Positions 11,143 to 20,224 of a DNA stretch of 64,000 bases are shown one piece after another. Positions within the stretch are counted from its first letter, which is position 1. Each line of letters begins with the position of its first letter. Origin of the DNA: Pyropia haitanensis (taxonomy: Eukaryota > Rhodophyta > Bangiophyceae > Bangiales > Bangiaceae); contig SDUX01000004.1 of NCBI GenBank assembly GCA_008729055.1, positions 3,102,172 to 3,166,171 on the forward strand. Reading direction: 5' to 3'. A program made the translations under genes and the position numbers. The notes beneath the pieces are model-generated. The model saw nothing but the letters and a program-made list of their open reading frames with translations, was not told the DNA's origin and did no database searches.

Positions 11143-11734
11143 GGCGGCGGCAGGTGGGCAGACGGCAGCCGCGGCGTCGCGGCGTCGTCGGTCAGGACGT
11201 CGAGACGCCGGCAGGAACCGCCAACCGGGACTGTCAAAGCCAGAGAGAAGGACGAATAGAAGAAGGGGAGGGGAGGGAAAGCAGCGCACTCCAGTCCGGG
11301 GGCGCCGGCGGCCCCACCCGCGGACCTGGTGCGTTCGTCGCTGGCGGGCGACACGAGGGGGAAGCCAGCAGAGCGCCGCACCTTGGTGACAGCCGCCCGC
11401 CAATGACTTACACACATCCAATTGATCGTATGAAATACTCCACGACAGGTGCTGCACGGAATGTGCTGGATCTGGTCGACCGCCGCGGCCCCGCTGCATC
11501 GCCTGCAGCCACAAACCACAATCTCCTATATATCCGTTTCGCTGGTCACGCACCGCCAGACGACGGAACCTGCCGACCTGTGTGTGTCTTCCACCCACAC
11601 CACGAGCGTTTGCTCGTCCCTGCTGCCCGCCGCGTTGTCGCTTTTTTTTGTTTCCTCCGCCTCACTCACCCCCCTCTCCTCCACTGTCTGCTCTCTGCGG
11701 TCGTCTGCATCCCTTCCCCTTGCTGCCGGCCACG
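11143..11734. promoter_or_regulatory. Divergent intergenic region between Yos1 and CtpA
   Basis: This 592-bp stretch separates the start codons of two genes transcribed away from each other, so it presumably holds both promoters. It contains a TATA-like patch (TATATATC near 11527) on the protease side and a pyrimidine-rich leader (11640-11730) before the protease ATG. The overlapping open frames are chance. Confidence 0.4.
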
Positions 11735-12093
11735 ATGCCGCCCCCCCCGGGGGATCTCCCCGCCCCGCTGGCCGCCTTCCTCCCGCCCACCCCGCTGCGG
11801 TCGGCGGCGCCGGGGCGGGCCCGCCGACCCGACCCGCGCCTCGCCCGCCGCGTACAGCAGCGCCCATCCATGGCGGCGGGCCCGTCGGCGCGGCCGCCGC
11901 CGCCACCTCCGCCGCGGCGGTCGGCGCCCCGCGGCGGCGGCGGCGGCGGCGGCGGCGGCGTGGCAGCGCTCGCGGCGGGGATTGTCGCGCTGGCGGCGGC
12001 CACGTCTGGCGGTGGCGGTGGCGGGGTGGGGATGGCGGCGCTACCGCTGCCGCCTGCCGCGCGTGCCGAGGTGGCGGTGGCGGGGTCCGCGTC

Positions 12094-12125
<32 letters not shown>

Positions 12126-14257
12126 TGGACGCGGCCATGCCACTGGCGGCGTCGATGGTGAGGGGGGGGAGCGCGCTGGACGCGGCAGAGGCGGCAATGG
12201 CGGCGGCCGACGCGGCGGTCGCCGCCGCCGAGGCGGCGACTAGTGCTGCGGACGCGGCTACCGTCGCGGCGGACGCGGCCATGGCCGCCGCCGCGTCGGT
12301 TCCAGCGGCGGCGGAGCGGGCGGGCGTGCACGCGCGCGTGGCCACCGCCGCTGCTGTGCCTGAGCCCACTTCTGTCATTACGCCCTCTGGCAGTGCTCCT
12401 GACCCCACTGCTGTCACTGTCCCCTCTGCTGGTGGTCTTGAGCCCACTGCTGTTGCGCGGCCCGACGCTGCGCCCGGCGCTGCGCCGGCCGCTGTGCCCA
12501 CCATGGTGGACTCCATCCCGTCGCGCTCCCCGGCACCAGACTACATCTCGCCTTCTCTGGCCCCCCCGCCCGTCACACCTGCGGTAGCGACGGCGCCTGC
12601 GCCGACATCCCCCGCTCCGGACAAGGAGCACGCGCTGCTTGAAGAGGTCTGGTCGCTCATCGACCGGTACTATCTCACCCTCCGCGACGCGCCGGCCTGG
12701 GCAGACCAGCGGCGCAAGGCGGCATCCACGCCATTGGGTGGTTCCCGCACCGCCACGTACGCTGCCGCCCGGCGGATGTTGAAGACGCTTGGCGACCCGT
12801 ACACGCGGCTCCTGACGCCCGACGGCATGGCCGCGCTCTCCAAGTACGACGTGACTGGGCTTGGGCTGATGCTCCTCCCCACCAAGGGTGGCGGCGCGGA
12901 CGCGGACGCCGCCGCGCCGCCGCCCGTGGCTGCCGCTGCCGCCGCAAACAGCGGCTCGAAGGCGGTGAGCGGCAGCAGCGGAAGCGGCGGCGGCAGCAGC
13001 GACGGGGCGGCCGCCGCCCCCTCGCGCCTATACGTGGCGGCGCCGCCGCCCAAAGATTCGCCCGCTGGTGTCGCCGGCCTCCGCCGTTCTGACGTGATCA
13101 TGGCCATTGACGGCAAGTCGACGGCCAACATGTCCGCGTGGGAGGCGGCCACCCGCATGCAGGGGCCTGCCGAGGGGTTGCTGAGCATCTCGTACGCACG
13201 CCCGCCGGCGGTTGCGCCCGGTGCAACACCAGCGCTAGGCGCCAAGGCGTCCGCCGCGGCTCCGTCTGCCGACGCAGCGCCCAGCGCGGCGGCGCCCGCC
13301 CCTCCCCCCCCCGACACGCCCACGACTACCGTGTCGCTGACGCGCAAGTTCGCGTCGGCCTCTGCGGTCACCTCCACGCTTCTCCCTCCCGCCGCGTCGC
13401 TCACTGCCCCGATTGTCGGCGTCGTTAGGCTATCCGAGTTTAACGCTTCGGCGGCGGCCGATGCGGGCGCGGCGTTTCAGCGGTTGGCGGCTGCGGGCGC
13501 TGATGCGTACGTGCTGGACCTGCGGGGAAACCCGGGGGGGGTGTTTGAGGGCGCCCTCGACCTGGCGGGGCTCCTGGACGGGGACGGCACGCCGGCGGCG
13601 ACGGTGGTGGACAAGACGGGTGCGTCAGAGACGTTCACGGGCCACGTGGTGGGGTACGAGGCGCCCGTATCGCCCGTCGCGCAAGAGCAGACGGCGCCAA
13701 CGGGGCGCCGGGGGGGGGGACTGACGGGCCGCGCCCTCCCCGCTAACGCTGTTCCCACGGGCGCTGTGGCGGCATCGGCAGCCGTCCCCCCCGGCCGCGG
13801 GGTGGTGGTGCCGTTGTCTGCTCCGCTGGTGGTCCTTCTGGACGACCACTCTGCGTCCTCGTCCGAGGTGCTTGCCGGCGCCCTCCGAGACAACTGCCGC
13901 GCTGTCCTCGCTGGCGGGCGCTCGTATGGCAAGGGCGTCATCCAAGGGGTGTTTGGTCTGTCAGACGGCGCGGGGCTGGTCGTCACCGTCGCGTCGTACG
14001 TGACCCCCCGCGGGGATGTCATCCAGGAGCGGGGGCTCTCCCCGCAGCTGCCCTTGTCGGCGGGGCTGAAGGAGCGCGCCGGCGCCGCCCTGCGGGGGCG
14101 CCCGCCTCCGCTGGAGGAAAAGATTGACTGGGCGCGCGTGCGGGAGCAGCTGTCGCTGTGCGCGGCGGGGGAGGAGGATGTGGTGGGGGACGGCCGGGGG
14201 GGGGGGGTGGGCCACACGCCGTGGGGGGGCGGAGGACGTGCGCATGGAGCGTTCTAA
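11735..14257 (+). CDS. CTPA: Carboxyl-terminal processing protease, S41 family (CtpA-like)
   Basis: Single exon, 840 residues from the ATG at 11735 (the open frame begins at 11582 without a better start). The N-terminal ~280 residues are low complexity, including a long Ala/Asp/Glu helix; part may be a bipartite plastid/thylakoid leader. The protease follows: LEEVWSLIDRYY and LKTLGDPYTRLLTPDGMAAL, a PDZ domain (DSPAGVAGLRRSDVIMAIDG), then LDLRGNPGG and DDHSASSSEVLAGAL with the nucleophile near Ser708, and SYGKGVIQG with the general-base Lys near 733. The Ser-Lys spacing of 25 is that of S41 proteases. CtpA removes the C-terminal extension of photosystem II D1 in the thylakoid lumen. A plastid role fits an alga but is inferred. 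The PDZ and core are interrupted by Ala/Ser-rich inserts, so the protein is longer than the usual 400-550 residues. Confidence 0.88.
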
Positions 14258-14555
14258 CGGAAGGGAGACATGCCGCCGGGGGTGCTGTTGAGGTTATGGA
14301 AGACGTGTGGCTGACTGCATGGGGAGATGCACGCAGTGAGAACGCTGTGGGGGAACAAACCCTACATTGGCAATACCATACCCAGCGCGGAACCGGGTAG
14401 CGGCTGGAGTCGATCGCCTGCGGCGTGGACTCCGTGACTGCTTATCCAAAGGGAAAGAAAAACACGAAGCGCAATTCATCCCACAGCCCACCACGCCACT
14501 TGACTACACGATGGCTACGCCCACACCACCCCACCAGCGCCATCCCCATCCGCGG
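14258..14555. other. Convergent intergenic spacer
   Basis: About 300 bases between the stop codons of the protease (+) and the COG0523 gene (-). It should hold both 3' UTRs. I see no gene or clear repeat in it. Confidence 0.5.
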
Positions 14556-16148
14556 TCAGGCCACGGACGGTGCCGCCGGCGCGTCGGTCACCTCGGTCAC
14601 GGGAGCCACCCCGAGACGGCACGCGTCAAGACGGCTCCGCATCTCCTCCACGTCCAAGTCACGGCCAATCACCACCAGCTGGCTGACCTTGTTCGACCCC
14701 TCGGGCCAGTCGTCTTCCTCAAACTGGTAGCGCCGCCCCGACAGCTGGAAGATGTAGCGCTGCGGGTAGTCATCAAACGAGAGGAGGCCCTTGGCGCGGT
14801 ACACCCCGCGAGGAAGCCGTTGCAAAAAGTCATTCATAAAGGCCTCTGCCGACAGTGGGGTAGCCGACTTAAAGGAGGCCGACATGAAGCCGTCCATCTC
14901 GAGGTGCGACGGCGCTGCGTGGGCGTGGGACGAGTGGTCGTGGTCGTGGTCGTGGTCGCACGAGTCGTCACAGACGTGGCCGTCCTCGCCATGCGCGTGC
15001 GCGTGCGACGAGTGGTCATGGTCGTGCGCGTGCGCGTCCGACGAGTGGTCATGGCCGTGCGCGTGATCCTCTCCACCGTGCGCAACATCGGCCGACGCCG
15101 CCGCCCCAGCCGCCCCTGCCATCCGCATACGCGTGTCAAGGATAAGATGCAGCGGCACGCGGCCGCGCTGGCTCTTGAGCACCCGCGCCGCCGGCCGGAC
15201 CTTGCGGAGGAAGGCGGTCGCGGCTTCAACCGACTCTGGGGCCGCAATGTCCGTCTTGGACAGGAGGATCGTGTCCGCCGACAGCAGCTGGCTGATGGCC
15301 GTCTCGGAAGTCTCGAACAGCTTGCTGTCAAAGTTATCCGTGTCGACAACAGTCAGGATGCCGTCAACACGGACACGCTCCTCCAGCTCGCCGACCATCA
15401 GTGAGTTGAGAACGGGCACAGGGTCGGCAACGCCCGACGTCTCAATGACCAGGTAGTCAAACTGGTCCTGCTTGTCCAGAATATTTTGGACGGCCGCCAA
15501 AAATGACTCGTTGATAGAGCAGCAGATACACCCATTGGCGAGCGTCAGCGTGTCGTCGTCAGAGGACCAGTCGCCAGCCTTGACCAGCTGCGAGTCAATG
15601 TCAATAGAACCAAACTCGTTGACCAGCACCGCCACCTTCAGGCCGTGCTCCTGCGTAAGAATCCAGTTGAGAAGGGTGGTCTTGCCGCTCCCCAAAAAGC
15701 CCGTCACAACCGTCACGGGCAGACCAGAGGTGGGCATGGCGAATAGGATCTCGTCCGCCACCGCCGCATCACCACTGGACACCACCGCCGCCGCCTCGTC
15801 ATAGGCCCCATCGTCGGCAGGGGCCGGGGACCACAGCTTGGAGGACCCAGCATCGGCGCCGCCCGCTTTGTCTTTGTCGTCGTTAAAGGAGCGCTCGAAA
15901 ACATCTAGCGCAGACGCCTCCGCCTCGCCAGCTCCCGCCCCTGCGACCGCCGCCCGGGCCTCGGCGTCAACGGTAGAGGACTCGTCCGCGCCGGCATCAC
16001 CAACCCGCATGCGAAGAATGGCAGCGGTGCCGTGGCCCACGGCCGCCGTGGCCGACACCAGACCCCGCGGGCGCCCACACACGGCCGCTGCAGCCCGGCG
16101 GGGCACAAAGCTGCCCGCCGCAGCGGACGCAACGAAAGAGGTAGCCAT
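14556..16148 (-). CDS. COG0523/CobW-family GTPase metallochaperone, plastid-type leader
   Basis: Single exon, 530 residues from the ATG at 16148. The frame stays open to 16223, but the 16148 start gives a classic Ser/Ala/Arg transit-like leader (MATSFVASAAAGSFVPRRAA). The G domain has Walker A GFLGSGKTT (residues 150-158), the family Cys motif GCICC (206-210) that binds metal, switch-region ETSGVADP, and the base-recognition motif LSKTD. A long His/Asp linker (HAHGHDHSSDAHAHDHDHSS and more) comes next, interrupted by CDDSC. The C-terminal CobW_C domain contains LPRGVYRAKGLLSFDD and RYIFQLSG. Such proteins (ZNG1, YeiR, CobW) deliver Zn or Co to client enzymes. The His-rich linker points to zinc, and plastid location is inferred from the leader. 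It converges with the CtpA gene and has no introns. Confidence 0.88.
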   Translation of the reverse strand: MATSFVASAAAGSFVPRRAAAAVCGRPRGLVSATAAVGHGTAAILRMRVGDAGADESSTVDAEARAAVAGAGAGEAEASALDVFERSFNDDKDKAGGADAGSSKLWSPAPADDGAYDEAAAVVSSGDAAVADEILFAMPTSGLPVTVVTGFLGSGKTTLLNWILTQEHGLKVAVLVNEFGSIDIDSQLVKAGDWSSDDDTLTLANGCICCSINESFLAAVQNILDKQDQFDYLVIETSGVADPVPVLNSLMVGELEERVRVDGILTVVDTDNFDSKLFETSETAISQLLSADTILLSKTDIAAPESVEAATAFLRKVRPAARVLKSQRGRVPLHLILDTRMRMAGAAGAAASADVAHGGEDHAHGHDHSSDAHAHDHDHSSHAHAHGEDGHVCDDSCDHDHDHDHSSHAHAAPSHLEMDGFMSASFKSATPLSAEAFMNDFLQRLPRGVYRAKGLLSFDDYPQRYIFQLSGRRYQFEEDDWPEGSNKVSQLVVIGRDLDVEEMRSRLDACRLGVAPVTEVTDAPAAPSVA

Positions 16149-16578
16149 GGCAACCGTCCAAGTCGTCCAAAACCCCCGGCAAGAACACGAACAGGGGACG
16201 CACGGTTGACCGTGAGGGTGCAAGCGGCCGACAAAGGAGTCATGGCCAGGGTTGTAAAAAATGAATCATGTTTTGTCGCGGCGTTCATTAATGCATTCGT
16301 TAACTGCCTTCACTTTTGGATCACACTTTTCATCTAATCTCTAATGATTCGTGTTATTAGCTTTTGAAAATACATAATGTAAATCGTATTGAGGAGTGCT
16401 GTCCTTCCGTTGACTGGTGTTCCCGGCGTCGTCGAGTACGCTCTGTTGCGCCCGGTGGGTGAGAGCTGCTTTGTGCCTGTGGTGCCTGTTGCGACTCGGC
16501 CCACCCTTTTGTCACACAACCCCGCGCCGACTCCTTCCCACTTGCCCCTATTGTGTACATTGCTTCGTGTGGTGACGC
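16149..16578. other. AT-richer intergenic region
   Basis: GC drops sharply around 16250-16400 (for example TTTTGAAAATACATAATG). This is the 5' flank of the COG0523 gene. No gene is seen. It may also hold promoter elements for the weak plus-strand frame that starts at 16579. Confidence 0.4.
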
Positions 16579-17181
16579 ATGATGGACTCTCGCACAGCTC
16601 CTGAGGTCGGCGCTGGCACACGAGCTTCTAGTGCGTCGGAGGGTAGCATTTTGCACGACACGTCGGCGAGGGCTACGGCTGGAGAAGATTCTACGGCGGG
16701 GGTCAGACAGGCTGAGAAACTTGAAGGTGCTGGAGGCTCAGCGCTCTGTACCGCGCGCCTCAACATCGGCTCGTGCCGTAGGGCGAGTGATTTGAGACTG
16801 GGGTTTAGTTTGCTGCCTGAGGTCGAGACTGTTTGTCACCATTGTGACAAGCTCGTGAAGGACAAGCTGCTGAACGGCTTTCTGCTGGCAATGCATCCCT
16901 ACAACTGCGGACGCTGCCAGGGGTGGGGGGGTGGGGGGCGCCCTCGCACCCCCGCAGGAGCCCGTCGCTCAGCAAAAAACGATTCTTGCCCGCTCTGCGG
17001 AGGCTTGCATCTTTCGGAACACGCACGCACGCGACCAGGCTCATGCAATCTGAGATATCGTCTGAAATCCAAGTCTCGAGCACAAGTACAGAGCAGACCT
17101 CGTTCGGTGCACAGTCCCATCCATATGTGCCCCTTTTGCTTGTGGCCACGTCGCGGAAGCTGCGACGGCGGCGGAGAATAG
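16579..17181 (+). CDS. Hypothetical protein with CxxC pairs
   Basis: An ATG-started frame of 200 residues. It contains two cysteine-pair groups: CHHCDKLVKDKLLNGF, followed 20 residues on by CGRC, and later CPLCGG and CPFC. These could be zinc ribbons. The middle of the frame passes through a G-run (16921-16938), where the frame may be unreliable. The opposite strand also has an ATG frame (17389-16805) with protein-like composition and a possible GTAAGC donor, so the coding strand is unresolved. I do not recognise the product. Confidence 0.25.
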   Translation: MMDSRTAPEVGAGTRASSASEGSILHDTSARATAGEDSTAGVRQAEKLEGAGGSALCTARLNIGSCRRASDLRLGFSLLPEVETVCHHCDKLVKDKLLNGFLLAMHPYNCGRCQGWGGGGRPRTPAGARRSAKNDSCPLCGGLHLSEHARTRPGSCNLRYRLKSKSRAQVQSRPRSVHSPIHMCPFCLWPRRGSCDGGGE

Positions 17182-17683
17182 ACCCGCTTACCGCCGCCGC
17201 AGCCGCCGCAGCCGCGGACCGGTCGCGGCCGTGGACATCTGCCGCCCACCGCCGCAGGTCTTGCTTCTCGGCGGCCACGTCGGAAGGAGAAAAGGTGGTA
17301 TGTAGGCTCCCCGAGTCGTGCAGAACGTGCTCTTGCGCTGACGGACAATACCAGGGACCCTCTGGTACATGCGTGACCAAGACAAACATGACAGTCGCCT
17401 AAAAACAAGCTGAGACAACAAAGACGAAGCTTGGCTGCAGTGCAACAAACGATGCGTGCTAACTCACTCACAAAATAGATGACATCCTACCAGCAAGCAA
17501 ACACGCTGATAACGACAGCACAACTGACTATGCGCAGCAACCGGCCACGGTTCGTCTCAACAGCTATATACACGGGTGCACTCGACAGCACCTGGCAACG
17601 CTCACGAGCCGGCCACCGCCAATCACCCATACCCATACTCTTACAGCAATCCGCCGCTCTCCCCAGCCCAGCCCAGCAGCGCC
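17182..17683. other. Intergenic, possibly exonic on the minus strand
   Basis: Moderate-GC DNA between the weak zinc-ribbon frame and the secreted Cys-rich gene. On the minus strand, from the ATG at 17389, a stretch reads MFVLVTHVPEGPWYCPSAQE and continues through an alanine run to a GTAAGC site. This could be the first exon of an unrecognised gene. Nothing else is apparent. Confidence 0.25.
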
Positions 17684-19114
17684 CTAGGAACAGTTGGACA
17701 GGCACGTGGCGACGGTAGTGGTCTTGCTGGACAAATCGCAGAAAAAGCGCCCACCCCCAGCGGCACCCCCAAGCGCCCAAAACTCGTTCGTAACGGCATG
17801 GTGCTCGCACAGGCTCGAGCCGCCGCAGTCGCACTGGTAGCTGTCCATGCAGCTGCGGGTAGTGCACACATTGCGACCGGCCGAGTCGACACCGGCGTGG
17901 GAAGAACAGACAGTCTGGCGACCGCGGCCGCAGGTGCACTGCGAGCCGTCCAGGACGCAGCCCGCCGGTGGGGGCGTCGGCTTGGGCGTTGGCATGGGGC
18001 CGACGAGTGTGGTCGTTGCCTGTGACGTCGTCTGCTGCGAGCAGTACACCTCACCGGCACCCAGTGCTGGCGCCGGGCTCGACTTGGAAGACGTGACGCC
18101 CCAGGCCGTGACGGTCTCGGTAGAGCGGGAGCACTTCTGGGAGCCCCCGCACATGCACACGTACGACGCCGCGCAGTCGCGCTCAGTGCAAATGTGCACC
18201 CCGTTGGACGTGCGGGTGTGGGTGAAGCACGTGCCCGACCCCGTGATGGCGGACTTCAAATCGCACTCGCACTCGCTCGCGGTGAAGAGGCAGCCACTGG
18301 ACGACGACGACGGGCGTACCAGGAGAGCGTCGGCCGCAAGCGTAGCGCGCTCCAGGGCGGGAACAGAGGACAGCTTACGGCGGCCCGCCGCGGGCTCCTC
18401 GCTACGCACATCGTCGTCCGATGCATCGGCGCCGTCGCGGTCGGCCTTGGCGGCCTCGGCCTTGGGCTCCCCGCCCGCGACCGCTTCGGCGACACGCCCA
18501 ACGGTGGCAACGTCGGTGGACCCCTTCGTCTCCTTCTTGGCCTCATCCCTGGCCTCCAGCTTGACGACGGTCGCGGGAGCGGCGGCCTTGGCGTCGGCCT
18601 TAACCGGCTTGGACGCAGCTTCTTTGCCGGCCTTGTCCACGGCACCAACGGACATCTTGGACGAGGCACTCAACGCCTTCCGTACCTGGGACGCGGGGGC
18701 CTCCGGTTCAGGTGCCTCCTTGGCCGTGTCCGCAGCGAGCGAGTTGAGCGTCACCGCGCGGTGCGACGTCACCGTCCCGTCCGTGTCAAACAGGAACAAG
18801 TGCAGCGCCGAGTTGCTCACGTACGCATAGTCGGCCGCCCCATTGTCATCGACGTCGCCCAGGCGGATGAGCTTGTTCTCGTCAAACGCCGCCTTGCCAT
18901 CGTCTGCCATCCCCGTGGTGCGGGTAGAGGTCCGCAGCGCGCCGTCGTCATGCTCCGACACGAGCGCGCGGATCATCCGGACGCCCAGAGAGACGCGGGG
19001 CACAAACGGGACGCCATCGGCGACGACGGGCGCGAAGTTGGACGACAACGAGACAGCAGCTGCCGCGACAGCAGAGGCCAAGGACAGGCGCACCGCGTGG
19101 CGGCGAGCGGCCAT
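17684..19114 (-). CDS. Secreted protein with two cysteine-rich modules
   Basis: Single exon, 476 residues, ATG at 19114. Residues 1-33 are a signal peptide (SLASAVAAAAVSLSS hydrophobic core, likely cleavage near VVA-D). Residues 84-113 resemble an FG-GAP/EF-hand-like strand with calcium-type acidic residues (RLGDVDDNGAADYAYVSNSA). A long Ala/Lys/Glu-rich linker runs to ~250. Two homologous Cys modules follow: residues 274-358 (GCLFTASECECDL, CTERDCAASYVCMCGG, YCS) and 385-459 (GCVLDGSQCTCG, CTTRSCMDSYQCDCGG, FFCD). They are separated by a Thr/Pro linker, PMPTPKPTPPP. This is an extracellular or cell-wall architecture. I do not recognise a named family, so function is unknown. The internal duplication is clear from the matching Cys pattern. 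Confidence 0.8.
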   Translation of the reverse strand: MAARRHAVRLSLASAVAAAAVSLSSNFAPVVADGVPFVPRVSLGVRMIRALVSEHDDGALRTSTRTTGMADDGKAAFDENKLIRLGDVDDNGAADYAYVSNSALHLFLFDTDGTVTSHRAVTLNSLAADTAKEAPEPEAPASQVRKALSASSKMSVGAVDKAGKEAASKPVKADAKAAAPATVVKLEARDEAKKETKGSTDVATVGRVAEAVAGGEPKAEAAKADRDGADASDDDVRSEEPAAGRRKLSSVPALERATLAADALLVRPSSSSSGCLFTASECECDLKSAITGSGTCFTHTRTSNGVHICTERDCAASYVCMCGGSQKCSRSTETVTAWGVTSSKSSPAPALGAGEVYCSQQTTSQATTTLVGPMPTPKPTPPPAGCVLDGSQCTCGRGRQTVCSSHAGVDSAGRNVCTTRSCMDSYQCDCGGSSLCEHHAVTNEFWALGGAAGGGRFFCDLSSKTTTVATCLSNCS

Positions 19115-20068
19115 GGTCGTCAGGGTGGCGAACGGGGGACGGTGGGAGGAAGGGGAAGGGGGAACGTGCCAGTGGGAGAAGGAGAGCAGAGCAACGTGGG
19201 TACAAAAGAGGGACGGCGAGGCAGTGGGGAGGGCGGTGGCTCTGGGGTTCCCACCGGCTGCTGCTGCTTGCGGATGGGGAGGAAGAGAACACGACTGGCG
19301 ACGCCGGGGTGGGAGCTACTTGAGGCCAGAGCGCCCCGCCATGGATGAGCCCTGCAGCAGCCGGCCATGCTCCTCCGAGTACCCGCAGCTGGGGGGAGGA
19401 TGCAGCGCTTCCCGCAGTGCAACCGTTGCACGCCCACGGGAGGGGTGAGAAGAGCTACCACCCTCTCCCGCCCGTCACGCTCGTGAGCCACGCGCGCCCC
19501 CAATTCCAACGCGATGACACATTAACGGGGTCATCCCACGCGCCAAAACTGACACGATGGCCGTCTTGAGCACACGCAGATACCAACACCGCCGAGAGGC
19601 AAGAGAACAGAAAGACGGGACGGCAGAGCCAGGCCAGAGCACACAGCGCCCCGCCCCCCTACATCGTGCTCGACAGCAAAACGAAGCAGCGGCAGGCGCA
19701 GTCGGCAGCCGCGCCCTGACAATGTCCTAGAGACTCATGCCCTCCACACCGCGTGGCCCCACTTCCCGACCAGACGCGCGCTCTCCCACGCCAACCGCGG
19801 TCACAGCGGCGGTCAAATTAGAGAGTGGGACGGTGACGCCGACGCAACAAGGGCGTGGTGGCGATGGCGAGGACGTGAGACGAAAGAAGACGCGTGCTCT
19901 CGCGAGGACGGCGAGGACACGACATACAGGCGGGGGGCCATGCGCCAGTGGCCACGAGCAAGTGGCCACGCGCAAGTGGCCTGGCCCGAACAAGGCATCC
20001 AATTGGAATGGTTCCCGCCGAGAAGTTGAAACAAAATTATCGCACGACATGAGAAATTAACTTGGTTC
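19115..20068. other. Intergenic region upstream of the Cys-rich gene and the tRNA
   Basis: About 950 bases with no convincing gene. The right part (19930-20070) falls in GC toward the tRNA and includes two near-identical 'agtggccacg' units at 19948-19980. It presumably holds the promoter of the minus-strand secreted protein. Confidence 0.4.
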
Positions 20069-20074
20069 TATAAA
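20069..20074 (+). promoter_or_regulatory. TATA-like box upstream of tRNA-Leu
   Basis: TATAAA sits 29 bases before the first base of the tRNA. Upstream TATA-like elements of this spacing help position RNA polymerase III on plant and algal tRNA genes, in addition to the internal A and B boxes. Confidence 0.4.
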
Positions 20075-20102
20075 TTGTCTTGTCTCTTCGCGCGACGCAG
20101 AA

Positions 20103-20216
20103 GGAGGCATGGCCGAGTGGTTAAGGCGTCACACTTAAGACCCATCGACGACATGTGATTGGACTATTCCATCGCGGGTTCGAACAGTTACTTTGTTGGA
20201 AGCCCCGCTGTCTCCA
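20103..20216 (+). tRNA. tRNA-Leu(UAA) with two introns (anticodon loop and T-loop)
   Basis: Acceptor 5' strand GGAGGCA (20103-20109) pairs with TGTCTCC (20209-20215, one G-U), with discriminator A at 20216. The D-arm GCC..GGC is typical of class II tRNAs (GGCCGAGTGGTTAAGG). The anticodon stem TCACA (20129-20133) pairs with TGTGA (20154-20158), and the loop reads CTTAAG+A with anticodon TAA at 20136-20138. A 13-nt intron (20140-20152, or shifted by one) follows position 37. The long variable arm has GGA/TCC. The T-stem GCGGG (20174-20178) pairs with CCCGC (20204-20208), but the T-loop TTCGAA-C is split by an 18-nt insert (about 20185-20202) between positions 59 and 61. Removing both leaves a normal tRNA-Leu of about 83 nt including the discriminator base. 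The T-loop intron is ectopic; such introns are documented in Cyanidioschyzon merolae. Confidence 0.88.
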
Positions 20217-20220
20217 TGAA

Positions 20221-20224
20221 TTTT
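20221..20224 (+). terminator. Pol III terminator TTTT
   Basis: A four-T run begins four bases after the discriminator base of tRNA-Leu, where RNA polymerase III normally stops. Confidence 0.5.
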
